Shown: positions 24,820 to 36,341 of the stretch, piece after piece
How the letters are laid out: every line of letters starts with the position of its first letter
Numbering within the stretch: the stretch's first letter is position 1
Source of the DNA: Astrothelium macrocarpum
Taxonomy: Eukaryota; Ascomycota; Dothideomycetes; Trypetheliales; Trypetheliaceae
Assembly: GCA_021030915.1 (NCBI GenBank)
Contig: JAGEMR010000017.1
Location: forward strand, 1-64,000
DNA length: 64,000 nt
Direction: 5' to 3'
Translations under genes and position numbers: made by a program
The notes under the pieces: generated by a model
Seen by the model: only the letters and a program-made list of their open reading frames with translations
Databases searched by the model: none
Told to the model about the DNA's origin: nothing

Positions 24820-25400
24820 TTTAATTAACTCATTCAATTCAGCACATTCAGAAGTATCAATTTGGCTAATTAAATCAATAAAATAGCTTATAGTTAAGCT
24901 TTAATAGATCTACGAAGTGGTGGCGGAGAGAATTCGGATAGCTTGCATAAGGTGGGTGTTTGCACAAGGTGGGGAGGACGGGTATGTACTTGATGATGGA
25001 TTTGAGTTCGGACCGCTGGACGGACCGACCTCATCGTAAGGCAAATACCTTAGATTGGCGACAGGATGCAACGGAAAATTATTGTAATAGATAGCTGGAC
25101 AACCCCCAATCAAACCCTCGAGTTTACATATTGAAGACTAGATGCCGAACGCCAAATGCAACTGATGCCATGATCATTTTTCCATGACCATCTATAGGGA
25201 TCGTCGAGCATGGCACTATCGGTAACTGTAGATCTCAAACTTTTCACTAATATCTACGATGGATCCTTATTCCACGTTGGTTGGCGGTGGCCAGCGAGAC
25301 AACGTACCTGTACAATAAACACGCCAACCACCGCAAAGCCTGCTGTCGCTCGGATGAGAAGTTGGCAAACATCAGGACTAGACTGTGTTAGGATGACTAA

Positions 25401-26631
25401 TCAAAGATGCGAAAGTCTGACTACCAGCTTCTGTCCTCTGACCTCGCCTCTCTGCAGCATAGCTAAGCCATTTATGATCCCCTCCCATTGCCCTGTTACC
25501 TCTTGGATCGGATGCGGTTTGATCAAGTCTCTATCTAACAACTCCTGCATCTCAACGGTCCATCGGGCGCAAATGTCAAATAGTTTTGGGTTAGCTTCGC
25601 GCGAATACGTAGAACTCGCAGGCCCAAGATCGACTCGTACGCCTAGACCTTCGAAGCCCATCACCTCCTTGACATGGATAGCGCGCCGGGTCTGCCAAGC
25701 GGGATTCAGCTCCTCTAAGCAAGCATAACGGCCTCCGGCACGCGCAATAGTGGTAAAAGAGGTCTCAACGGATTCTATAGTCGCGATACAATCGAGAACG
25801 TGATGGATTGGGATACCATTGGCGGAATCCTTTATCATCTCAGCGCACTTCGGTGACGTGTATACCGCTGTACCCATTGCGCCGTACTTGTTTGCAAGTG
25901 ACCTGGATCTTTCTGATGTGACGGCGATTGGGGAATAGCCAGACCTATACAGATAATGCGGCCGCGGTTCGAATCAGTTAATCATGATAGACCGGATTGA
26001 AAGTAGAGGACTGAGGATATTCAAGGAATCCGACAAGGCAAAGGACTCACAGCTTCAATAGTTGGCATGCCATTGTGCCCGTAGCAGTCGCACCTCCATA
26101 CACCAACACTGGCTCCTTGCTCATAGTGGCTCTCGACGGAAGAGCCTCGAGTGCCAGAGCGTCTGGATCTGACATCGCCAATCCTACGGTTCCCCAACCC
26201 ACCCCTCCAAGTGCCGCTCCCCGCAGATCATCCCATGTGTCAGGTAATCGCAGCAGTAGACGCACGTCAGCCACTACCCGCTCGGCGAATGCCCCACTTT
26301 GGCATTTTTCCGCAGAGGCATAAGGGAAGACGCCACCGCAGACCCTGGCTCCAATTGGAAACGCACTGTCAATGGGGTCCGGGTTGGCGCTTCCCTCAAT
26401 GACACCGGAGAAGTCGCATCCAACCATGTTGCCAGGCCTGGGGAAATGGGTCACCATCTTGTAGTCCGTAGGATTGAGAGCGACGGCCAGAACACGAATA
26501 ATTACATGGTTTCCAGGAATTACGTCTGGCACGGGAGACACACGCGAAACGGTCAACGGGAGAGGGCGGTTGTCGGAAGAGATACACTGACTCTGGACAA
26601 TAGCCGTCTGTGACTGTACTGGAGACATCAT
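25401..26631 (-). CDS. Trans-acting enoyl reductase (LovC type)
   Basis: Two exons on the minus strand (26631..26051 and 25944..25401) give 374 residues; LovC is 363. It belongs to the zinc-free medium-chain dehydrogenase group: VLAVALNPTDYKMV near the N-terminus, GCDFSGVIEG, and a nucleotide-binding loop VYGGATATGTMACQLLKL that continues across the intron into SGYSPIAVTS. These proteins reduce the enoyl intermediate on PKSs that lack their own ER, which is what the PKS at 12910-21953 needs. The first ATG (26631) is used; the frame is open upstream from a TTG at 26670. The 106-nt intron is GT-AG. The gene is separated from the PKS only by the dead transposon and has two motif copies upstream. 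Confidence 0.93.
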
Positions 26632-27210
26632 ACTGTTTGCCGTTGTAGAATTCTGATACGACTCGATCAAAATTCAAAAGAAGAATGATAGAAAGATTGT
26701 TTCGTTAGAGGTTAATTGTGATGTTGGCCACAGAATCCACAACAAATTGAAATATTCTATTGAGTGCACACATTCGGAGGATGAACCTAAGAGAGTAAAT
26801 GACCGGTGAACTCTACCTGGGTAGCAAAGCCTAGATCGATGGCTCATCAGGCCGCAACTGCACCCTGCCATTTTGATAAGCGACTGCGGGATAGAAGCTG
26901 AACTGCCAGCATAAGCATTACCTGCCAATCTACGCTTTCAGCCCGCGTCAAGGCTCCGATATTGTGAAGGCCTATCGGAGGTGATCTCATGGTGAAACGT
27001 GGACTCTCCGACCACAACTACGAATTCGTTGCATAATGCGGCAGACGCCAGAACAATGGCAGCTTTCTGAAAACGTAGAGTTGCGGAACGTATGCGATAC
27101 CGACTTGATGAGCGGCAACGCCCTGCCTTTCTCTAAGAAGTATGCTACCGGTCCATTTGTCCGGAACCACCAATGCAAGCACAAAACGTGGCTACACTAG
27201 ACGAGCTCGA
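26632..27210 (-). promoter_or_regulatory. Trans-ER upstream region with an everted motif pair
   Basis: CTCCGATA (26954-26961) and its exact complement TATCGGAG (26973-26980) are separated by 11 bp, about 325-350 bp upstream of the trans-ER start. This is the most regular copy of the cluster-wide motif. Nothing else is recognisable in the 579-bp gap, which also carries the SDR 3' region. Confidence 0.55.
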
Positions 27211-28291
27211 TTAAAGATACTGCTTCACTTGCTCCTCCGTCCAATCCCAAAACTTTGATGTGCCGGCGGTGCCCCCCTCAGCCTCCGTCATTGTCGCCTT
27301 TGGCAGATCGGATCGAAGTGGGTAGAACTTTCCAAACGGGATGACTAGTCAAGTCAGGACATTTTGTACCCAGACAGTATCCAGACAATAGTCTACGAAA
27401 GTGACACTTACTCCATTCTCGAGACCAATTCGAGTTTTCAGGTGTTATCTGCGGCGAAAGGCCAGCGAACAACTCAGTGTATGCTCCATTGACTACAGGA
27501 TAGCCAAGCAATTTGGCCACCGTCTTTAGGAGTACGCCTTGATCTCTCGGAAGCTCAGACCTTAGGTTTCCGGGGTTGATAGGGACGCTGACGATGCCAT
27601 CGGACTTGTGGCGCCTGGCGAACTCGACTCCGAGAGCCCAGGCACCGCACTTGCTGACACCGTATCGGTCGGTGGCAGGTTTAGGGATGTGATAGTCGAG
27701 GTTGTCGAGAGCGACGCCAACTCCAGGGTGGGCAAACAGCTCTAGCCCGAACGAGGAAAGCCAAACGACGCGGACCGTGCCAGCTGGATTTGACGCCGCT
27801 CTGGCAGTCGCGCAGAGAGTCGGCGTGAGGAGCTTCGTGAAAAGAAAAGTACCAATGCAATTTACGCCTAAAGCGAGTTCGTGACCCTGTGCCGTTCTCA
27901 AGGGCGGCTCAACCGGCGAAACCATGACACCGGCATTGTTGAAAAGTACGTCCAACTTCTGCTCTTGAGCGATGAAGCTCTGCACCGCAGTCTTGACGTT
28001 GTTTAGGTCACTGAGATCAAGTTTGAGAAATGGCAATGCTCCTGTCGAAGTAGGCGCCGCCTCCTTGATATCGTTGATAGCCTTGCGAGCCTTATCTTCG
28101 GACCGCGCAGCGATGAAAACTTTGGCGTTTTTGCTGTAGAGTATGCGAGCCAGCTCCTTGCCAATACCGGTATTGGACCCAGTGACAATATACACCTTTC
28201 CTGCTAGGTCCGGCACGTCTTTTTCGGTGAATTGTGGCTTTGCAGGGAAAAACTGCGCCCAGAAGGCTGAAAAGGATGGGCCGGGAGCCAT
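27211..28291 (-). CDS. Short-chain dehydrogenase, cluster tailoring enzyme
   Basis: Two exons on the minus strand (28291..27412 and 27344..27211) give 337 residues. The cofactor loop is TGSNTGIGKELA near residue 31, NNAGV follows, and the catalytic Tyr-x3-Lys is in DRYGVSKCG. It belongs to the retinol-dehydrogenase-like fungal SDRs. The start MAPGPSFSAFW matches family N-termini; the same frame is open further upstream, with another ATG at 28366 that would add a hydrophobic segment. The 67-nt intron restores the tail FWDWTEEQVKQYL. In betaenone-type pathways an SDR reduces the aldehyde released by the PKS, and that role is inferred here. It shares a 281-bp divergent promoter with the FAD oxidase. 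Confidence 0.9.
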
Positions 28292-28572
28292 GAGGGAAAC
28301 AAACCGGTGAATAACTATCGCGACTTTTATCATCACTACGCCAATTATAGCAAAGCCGTGGATCATACGGGATGAGCTGAATCTGAGCCTGAATGAGCAC
28401 GGCGGTTGATTCTGCAGGATGGAATTACCAGGGTATCGGATTTCCGATGCTCGGAGAGGGCTTTTCATTGGGTATATCACACCAATGCAATCGCAGTGCA
28501 TCGTATCAAATCTCGAGATCGAACTCGGAGGAGTCGTGCCTGTCACCTTGCAGGGAACACGAATCCAATTTC
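28292..28572. promoter_or_regulatory. Bidirectional promoter, SDR/FAD oxidase
   Basis: 281 bp between divergent start codons. TATCGGA (28434-28440) and TCCGAT (28443-28448) form an inverted pair with two bases between them, so CGG and CCG are spaced by four bases (28437-28446), as in many Zn2Cys6 sites. It lies nearly mid-way between the two genes. Confidence 0.6.
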
Positions 28573-30509
28573 ATGGCCGGTCTACTCGTGCAAGGCCTAT
28601 TCGGTGTGCTGTACCTGTCCGCCTCAGCAAAAGCATTATCATCATGCAAAGCCATACCGGGTGATAATGGCTGGCCGAATCAGACTGACTGGACGCAACT
28701 TAACAACACTGTCCAAGGCAGACTGATTGCTACGGTGCCTCAAGCGAGCGTCTGTCACGATCAAGACTATGACGTCGCAGCATGTAACGCCCTGAAGTCT
28801 GAATGGGACTTGGCCCAGACATTGTAAGTATTCCTACGAATACATGAGTGATGAGTATTGTTGACTAAAAGTCTGCGCGTTTCATTTAGTGAGGTGAAAC
28901 CCGCCGAGATCATCAATGCCTATTACCAAAATCAATCATGCGATCCATTCACACCGATCTCCCGACCTTGTCAATTGGGAAACTATGCAGTTTACTCCGT
29001 CAATGTTACTAAAGTCGAGGACGTTCTAGCTGGCGTTCGGTTTGCCCAACAGAAAAACATTCGACTTGTGATCAAAACCACAGGCCATGAGTAAGCTCCA
29101 TCTCATTTGTTATCGCCGGTCCCTTCGATTAATGCTGATTGCGACGTTTCGAATATAAAATCTGATTTGAATGCTGCAGCTATTTGGGAAAGTCTACCGG
29201 CAAAGGGGCGTTGTCTTTGTGGATGTTCAACCTGAAGACGACTGAGGTCAAACCCCACTATAGCGGTTCATCATACTCCGGACCGGCGCTCAAAGTCGGA
29301 GCTGGAGTAATCGTGGGAGAAGCTTATGAAGCCGCCAGCGACGCTGGATATCGGCTAGTCGGCGGGGAATGTGGGAGCGTTGGCCTAGCAGGTGGCTATT
29401 CGCAAGGTGGTGGCCACTCGATATTGAATACGGAATACGGAATGGCAGCTGACAACGTCTTGGAATGGGAGGTCGTCACAGCCAAAGGCGAGCATCTATT
29501 TGCGACGCCGTCGGAGAATTCGGACTTGTACTGGGCTCTCAGCGGTGGTGGCGGTGGTACGTATGGAGTGATCTTGTCCATGACAATCAAGATCTATCCA
29601 GATGGTCCTATTGCTGGAGGCTCGCTGTCATTCAATAACACCGTTAATCAGAATGGCTCCTTCTGGAAAGCTGCCACGTTTTGGACTCAATACTTGCCAT
29701 CTTTCATACAGGAGAACAACACCATTCAATGGGTGGTTACGAACAGCTCATTCATTGTTCAAAGTATCAATTTGCCGGGTCAGGACGCCTCCGCAGTGCG
29801 CAAATTGGTGACTCCTTACCTCAAGGAGCTTGACCGCCTGAATATTACATATGCTCTGACCTCACAGATTTCTGACACCTTTCTACAACACTTCAATAAA
29901 TACTATGGTCCGCTGCCCTACGGCGCGGAGCCCCCATCGACCATTTTGGAGAGCAGACTGGTCCCCCGAACCGTTGTGACCGATCCTACGGCTAACGGTA
30001 GATTTGCTGAATCTCTACGATCTGTGGTGGAAGACGGCAACTTTCTCGTTGGGTGCTCTGGCATGGATGTGAGCAACGACAACCATCCCGAGAATGCAGT
30101 CCTGCCGGCTTGGCGGGATACCGTTGCTATATGCATCATCAATGGCTTCTGGAACTATACAGCGCCTCTAGCTGACAATATAGCCCTCAAGGAAAAACTC
30201 GTCAATGTGCATACCCCCGCGCTCGAGGCGGCGACGCCTGGCTCTGGAGTGTATCTGAACGAGATGGATCCCCTTTATAAGGGCAACTGGAAGCAAAATA
30301 TGTATGGCGTGAATTATCCTCGACTTCTGCAGATCAAGCACGAACATGATCCGGACGACCTGCTTTATGGACATTTTGCGGTTGGTAGTGATGAGTTCAT
30401 TATAGATGAAAGCGGCAGGTTGTGTAGTAATCAAAGCTATGTAGATTCAGTTACAACGTATAGTGTAACAGGATCCAATCAACGCCGAGCATTTCGGGGT
30501 CGGTTGTAA
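28573..30509 (+). CDS. Secreted FAD-linked oxidase, BBE type
   Basis: Three exons (28573..28823, 28890..29090, 29180..30509) give 593 residues. A hydrophobic signal peptide begins MAGLLVQGLFGVLYLSASA. The FAD-binding PCMH domain includes TTGHDYLGKSTGKG, formed across intron 2, with a candidate flavin-linking His, and GGECGSVGLAGGYSQGG with a candidate Cys. The C-terminal BBE segment is YPRLLQIKHEHDPDDLLYG. Both introns (66 and 89 nt) are GT-AG. Related oxidases act in fungal decalin pathways; solanapyrone synthase Sol5 is a known case that oxidises an alcohol and supports a Diels-Alder cyclisation. A similar reaction here is inference. The gene is tail-to-tail with the P450 (126 bp). Confidence 0.92.
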
Positions 30510-30635
30510 TGCAGGGCATGTCGGGTTTTGGAAGTTCGTGACCACAAGATCCCATGAGCCTATCCAGGCGTCTACGTACGCAAGACAGAACAACCTGGCT
30601 TCGTCATAACCGACACAACACAAATGATGCCTCAC

Positions 30636-32562
30636 TTACCAGATTCGTTTACAACGTATTTTCATGTCGCGATCTGGAGGCATGGCTCCGGCTCCGCAAT
30701 AGCGCTGATCGTTTTCGGCCGGTCTTGTAGACAGCGAGCCGTCTAATTTTCTCCACTCTACATGCTCGATGTCGAACCTGGAGATTAAGAGGGCGACTGT
30801 TGTCAGGATCTCCTGCTTGGCAAGATGACGTCCAGGGCAAATCTGTGCTCCACCGCCTGTACGATCGTTTAGAGATTTGTCGAAGACATGAGAGAAGCAT
30901 CGAAACTATAATTTTGAGAAAGCACGCGTGGTCAATGACTTACCAAACGGGAAGAATGAACTTGGACGCCCAGCCATTTCAAAGACTCGCTTGTAACTGA
31001 GATGACCGAAAGCATCCCTTTCTTCGACAACCTTGAGATGGCGTTCAGCCCAGAACTCCGAGGCAGGATGGCCATCAACGCCCCATACAGCTTCGTCGTA
31101 ATGTGCAACCAGCATTGGCGCCTGCAGCATTGAATCTTTAGGTATTGTAAGCCCGCCAATGGTGAAGGGTTCCTTCACATTCCGTATGATATTGAAATTC
31201 ATATGCATCCGCAAAGTTTCGACAAATACGGATTGCAGTAATGGCAAAGTTACAAGCTTATGGGTGTCGATCATATCCGAGTGCGCCTCTGCACCATTGA
31301 GGAACGTCGTGGCGATCTCTTCCCGTACAGCCTTGAACAAGGCTGGATCCTTGACAAGCTCTATGATCATCCACATCGTCGTAGGAATGGAGTTGGAGTT
31401 TTGGCTATATCAAGTGTTGGAGTCAGTGAGCCCAGAGTTTTAAGAAAGAGTCTTCGTCCTAATGCGAATGGATGCTTACGCAAAAAGTAGGGTTCCCAAA
31501 GCCCCAGCAATAGCTGTCTCTTGGAAATTATCTTCTCTAAACCATTTTGCAATTTCACGGCAGACTCGAGCACCAAAGTTCGGTTCCCAAACCGCCTCAG
31601 CGGACGGTCCGTTCCATTCGTAATTAGCCCATGCATGATCCAGATACTTGCCAATCATAGCAAGATACCGATCCTGAACCCTGTAAGGACGCCGATGGAA
31701 CCACGCAGGAAATCCTAGTGTCAAAGCGAACACATTCTCGTCGAATTCCCAAAAGGCTTCGAGAAAGCCCCGGTTCAGTTCAAGGACCTTAGGTCCCAGC
31801 AGTGTGCTTATGGCGCATTGCGTTACTTCCCTTCTACAAAAGTCTCTGACGCTTATGGTGGTCCACTTGCCAATGGAATGCCTTTCTAAAATCTCCGTAA
31901 AATGGCCAGCGAAAGCATCGATCATAGGCTTGAAGTGATTTGCCCGGCCTAGGAACTCTGAATGCACATGCTCAAATGCAGACCAATATCGCCGTTCACT
32001 GGGATCGGTTTCTGTACCGGGTATTGGAATTCGCCCTCGTCCTGATTTGTCGTTGGCGAAGCGTTTGACTTCCTCAGGTGTCATCTTATATAGTACCGGA
32101 AACACATTGTGCACCATAATTGCTTCGTTACCTACATTATGCGATCGCTGAAAGATGCTTTGTATGTTCTGCGGCCCTGACACTAGGTATACTGGTATTG
32201 AACCCAGGTAAAATTTTGCGATATTGGAATCTTTCAGTATTTTGCTACAACGAGAGGCTCTTCACATTAGTCTGCGAAGCAAGTATCCAGTAAGGGAATA
32301 CACACGCAACTCGCCGCATGAATTTTGCGTTATTGGTCAGAAATTGGACTGTGTTGAAGACAAACGGAATTGGGTCCCATAGGTTGTGCAGCTTTCTTGT
32401 CGTTCGGGATCGCCTTCTGTACGCCACAATAGCAATAAACACCGTCAAAGGCAAGAAGATACTCAGTGAACTCTTAACAACATGCTCTTTAAGTCCCAAA
32501 GGCCAAATAGTAGATCCTTCAAAAACCTCCATAACCTGGCTACAACGAGTATTCGTTTTCAT
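30636..32562 (-). CDS. Cytochrome P450 monooxygenase
   Basis: Four exons on the minus strand (32562..32306, 32244..31480, 31404..30944, 30856..30636) give 567 residues. A membrane anchor lies near residues 27-45 (SIFLPLTVFIAIVAY). The I-helix region spans intron 2 (LLFAQNSNSIPTTMW) and lacks the usual acidic-Thr pair, as in CYP7/CYP8-like groups. The ExxR motif is ETLR, and the haem loop FFPFGGGAQICPGRHLA is rebuilt across intron 3. The first ATG in frame, 32562, is used; 32532 is an alternative. It is probably a hydroxylase acting on the released polyketide, comparable to the P450 in betaenone-type clusters. It has three CTCCGAT-like sites upstream. Confidence 0.92.
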
Positions 32563-32842
32563 TGTAGTTTTTGAATCGATGGAGAGCAGCTGCAATAGTG
32601 CGAAAATCTGAATGGGAGCTCAGCTCCATGATGTGCTTGATCAAGCATGATAAACCCGGTTCGCAGGAATTCTAGAGCAGGAAGCTTTGGGCCAGGCCAC
32701 GACAGCAGCATTGTCTTGCACAATTTTGATAAAATTAGAAATCCAAGAGATCAAGGTCTCCGATCCATCAAGGGACCGGAGTCCGCCTTAAATCCGATTA
32801 GTCCTTGACATTTTTCGGAGGTGCCACTGCAAGGTCTCCGAT
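32563..32842 (-). promoter_or_regulatory. P450 upstream region with three TCCGAT sites
   Basis: CTCCGAT at 32758-32764, ATCCGAT at 32792-32798 and CTCCGAT at 32836-32842, all in the same orientation and about 200-280 bp upstream of the P450 start. They share the core found in the other cluster promoters. Confidence 0.5.
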
Positions 32843-35800
32843 TGGGTTGGTGATACTGCGCACGGTTCTGCAGTGATCAAGCCTAACTGCGCGCGTACGA
32901 TGCACCGTTCGCCCGATTTACAGCTATCGATTATAATTCTAGGCTCGCTCATTAAGGGAAGGAGGGGCCACCGAATACCTCAGGAACTGCTTAAAGTCAA
33001 GCCAAAAAGCGGACGGCGACATCGCCGCAGTTTCTAGAGTATCGCTAACTCAGCCAGAATAGAAGTGAGTTTCTCAGTGTTAACATACCAATCGCCGAGC
33101 TACAGTCGGTGGATGCTCCCGGATTATTAGTTTGCCTCTGTGGTTAGGAGAGTGCGGCTCATTGAATGCCATCTGAACGCCATTCTGGCGCCGTTCATGG
33201 TCGACAACCTCGTTATTGATAAGGACAGACTAAACCTGTAAGGGGATCTTTCTATTGCGAGATTAGGACGCCCAAAACGTGGTCTTTGTGGAGAAGCAAG
33301 ACTTCGAACTCCATTCCTCTTGTGATTCAAAACGATGATGGTGTGGCAATGAGGATGCTCCGAGTATTGACGTCTGAGTGTCAAACTGGCTGGGCGTCTT
33401 GAGAGGGCAATTGTAACTGAATGGATAATGCAGGTCCATCGTATGATTTGCCATATACTTAGGGTACTAACTGGTTACCAGTACTAAAACAACCCCAAAA
33501 CTAACGTGTGCGGCGAACTTGGCGAAGAGTGAGAAAGGATAAATTAAACGAAAGGTAAAATGATACAAATCAAGATCATGAACAAAAGATGCGAGTTTAG
33601 ACAGGCCATTTCATAGCCTATTTGTACGATGAAAGACGCTTGATATCGCCAGTGCCTAGACGTATTGCAGTTTCAGCCTTGACTTCTTGTATGCCTCGGC
33701 GCTTAAGTATGTGGCTATTGATGCCTACTAACCTACATATTCTCAGGCCTTACCGCTGTTTCAATTCTTAGTACGAGTTCACCTCAGCGCGTACATCATG
33801 CGATATCTTAGGGAAATACGAATCGACTGCCGAAAAAAAAGAGGTGAAGGAAAAGCTCATCGTTCTAAATCATGGCATTACCTGACTAAGAGAACCTGAC
33901 TTCTTCGAGAATAATCTGATAAGACGACAGGTAGGCATACCTACCCGAGAAGAGCCGAAAGCTGCTAGAACAAGAAACATTTTCCTCAAACGGCACATCC
34001 GGACCCCAACTCCTCAGCACAACGATTACGTCGTAAGTCAAATATGCATACCCCTTTCTTCTCATGCACTTTCATAGCCGTACATCTGAATGTCGTCACG
34101 TCACACAAAGAGAAGATCAAAAAGGTGTCACTGATGACGCACAAATTGGTGTGTGAATTCTTGAAGCCGAACTTGTTGTTTTCTGACGGAGCCAGCTACG
34201 AATTAAACAACAGAGTCGGCCCCTGACTAGCCTGATTGAGCAACGCTAAGAGGGACGAAAACAACACCAACTTGAACTTCAAGGCACCCAAGTCTTATCG
34301 AACAGAAAAGGTCATTCCGCATCAACAGCCTTGTATATACAATATCGACTAACGACTCCAGATGACCCCGCACAGTACATTACACCGATCTATTTATTCT
34401 GGGAGACTGGCCTTGGTTAGTACCAAGCGTAAGTTTGCGTAAGCCATGGTTGAAAACAACACCAATCGAATTCGCGGATAAGCACAGCCAGCAGCATCAC
34501 TGGGATGTTGATAAATGGTTTCGACAGGAGTTGGCTTTCGCAAAAGATACCCGAGTAATGATAAAGCTAACCCGAGGAAGCGACAGAAGACAGGCGTCAA
34601 ACAAGGCCTTTAGTAGTGCATAGGTAATGAAAAATATGGGTCTTGAAACTCAGTGCTTTTGCCTGTGCAATCAATCGTTTACCTGCTGCTACCATTCAAC
34701 TCCGTCCGCGGTCCTGCATAGGTTGTTTCACAAAATCTAAACCCAAATCGGGCCAAAGAGGTTTCCTGCATGCTCTTTCTTGGTGCTCTCACCAAAAACT
34801 ATGGTCATTTCGATCACAACATGTTCCATCGGTACTAAAGAGCATTCTTTGAATCAACCTCTACTCATCGGCCTCACTGAAAGAATGACTTTGGTGATGC
34901 CATGGCCACAGAACGATATAGTCAAACAGGAATCGCATCGATTGGAGTACTTGAACGATTCCGAGTGAAAAGCGAAAACTACATGCACGATATCGAATGA
35001 ACTAGTGTTGAACACAACATTCACATGATGAAGGACAGGGAACGCTTGGGATATGGTCAAATCTTGGTCATTAATTTCCGGTGTCTCTTGCACTGCCCGG
35101 ACCCAGCCGATGCAGAACTGCTCTCTGGTCATGAAGATAAAGGCTTTGCCACGTCTTACTCGACTCATCATGATCATCTACATCCTTAGCCGCGCGTACG
35201 TGAAGGCTCTGGCGCTTGGGAGCTGCGTTGTACCACCTTTTCGGTCATCCCTTACTCAGGGTGAGACGTTTTGTGATCTCGTTGACAGTTACAATAGCAC
35301 AAGACGAAAGAAGCTCATCAATTTGCCTTTTCTAGCTAGTTAGCTCGGGTTCTGGTTCTTGCTTGCTTGCCAAATTATTTGTTCATGGCCTTTACTTTTT
35401 ACTTGCCCGGCTATCGACCTCATGTGTGGACCATAGGTGACTGCGATAGGTGAGGATCCGAAGGTCGCCTACTTGGATCATGGGACGAAATGAGGTGCAT
35501 GGTTGTATTTAGTTGGGATGAGTCCAAGTCGACAATAGTTGAAAGGCTAGAAAGGCATCCTTTCAATAGAAATGAGTAGTAGCATGGATTTGAACTGATG
35601 AAGCAAGCACCCTCGCTGGTAGTCTGCTGAATCTGTAGAACGCCTACAGTTCAATGAGTTTGGTTCTACTGGCGATTCAACAATGCGAACCCAGTCTTGA
35701 AACGGGTCCTACTCCCAATTTTACACGGTCCTTCTGCTGGGTTCCGGAGCTGAGTGACGAATAGAAAGAGGAGCCAAGCACGCTAAAGGCAGGATTTCCG

Positions 35801-36341
35801 TAATCGAGGGTCTAACCTTGCTAGGGTTCCCAGTCCAACAACAACACGTCACTTCTGTTCCGGTCGCGTCTTGTACTCGTCTGCACAGCAACATCTTGCT
35901 CTCTTTGATGAGACTCAAGAAGATAGGGTTCAATGACGACTACCGTCCTCAATCCGTACGCTACATCTGGTAGCTGCTCAACAGACATACCATGCCTTGC
36001 TTCGGATGTTTCACTTGTACGCCCTGCAATACTGTCGAGTTTAGTCGATTGGGAGAGATGCTAGGATGGCTGTTGTGCAGTCTTCCCTTGCTACCAACTC
36101 CTATAGGTAAAGTTATCTGCATGGAATCTCCATACGCGGGGTGACACCCCTTCCGTAACCTCATGTTTCTTGCTTCTGCCGCAGCCTTGTTTTGTCGCAT
36201 GAATGAAAACTATGATTCCTTATTCCACGTCCGCCATGTCTTAATAAACCCATTCCTCTTGCTCTCTTCGCCGACTTTCCTCTTATCCACGAAACCAGTT
36301 TGACCGGTCCTAAGAGTTTTAGTCGCCGCTCATCTTGCATA
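32843..36341. other. Long gene-poor interval
   Basis: About 3.5 kb with only short, overlapping frames of ordinary composition, none resembling a known family. It marks the right border of the cluster. No RIP signature, terminal repeats or RNA genes are evident. It may hold decayed genes or long regulatory DNA. Confidence 0.5.

Larger units (their letters stand above)
22823..24986 (+). mobile_element. Pogo/Fot1-like DNA transposon, RIP-degraded
   Basis: The ends form an imperfect terminal inverted repeat of about 50 bp: the left end near 22826-22878 and the reversed right end near 24984-24930 share ACCCGTCCTCCCCACCTTG and a second CCCACCTT...GCAA copy. TA dinucleotides flank both ends (22821-22822 and 24987-24988), as expected of TA-inserting Tc1/mariner/pogo elements. 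Inside the left end an ATG at 22920 opens a frame starting MASIDEALVDLESRNA, like the psq-type helix-turn-helix N-terminus of fungal Fot1/pogo transposases, soon ended by a stop. The frame at 24508-24819 looks like the basic Gln/Lys-rich transposase C-terminus. The interior, about 22975-24500, is extremely AT-rich. The element sits between the PKS promoter and the trans-ER gene and is clearly dead. Confidence 0.8.

Noticed and set aside
25955..25980. A GGTTCGAATC stretch resembling a tRNA B box
   Set aside because: It lies inside the trans-ER intron and no A box or cloverleaf pairing is found around it.
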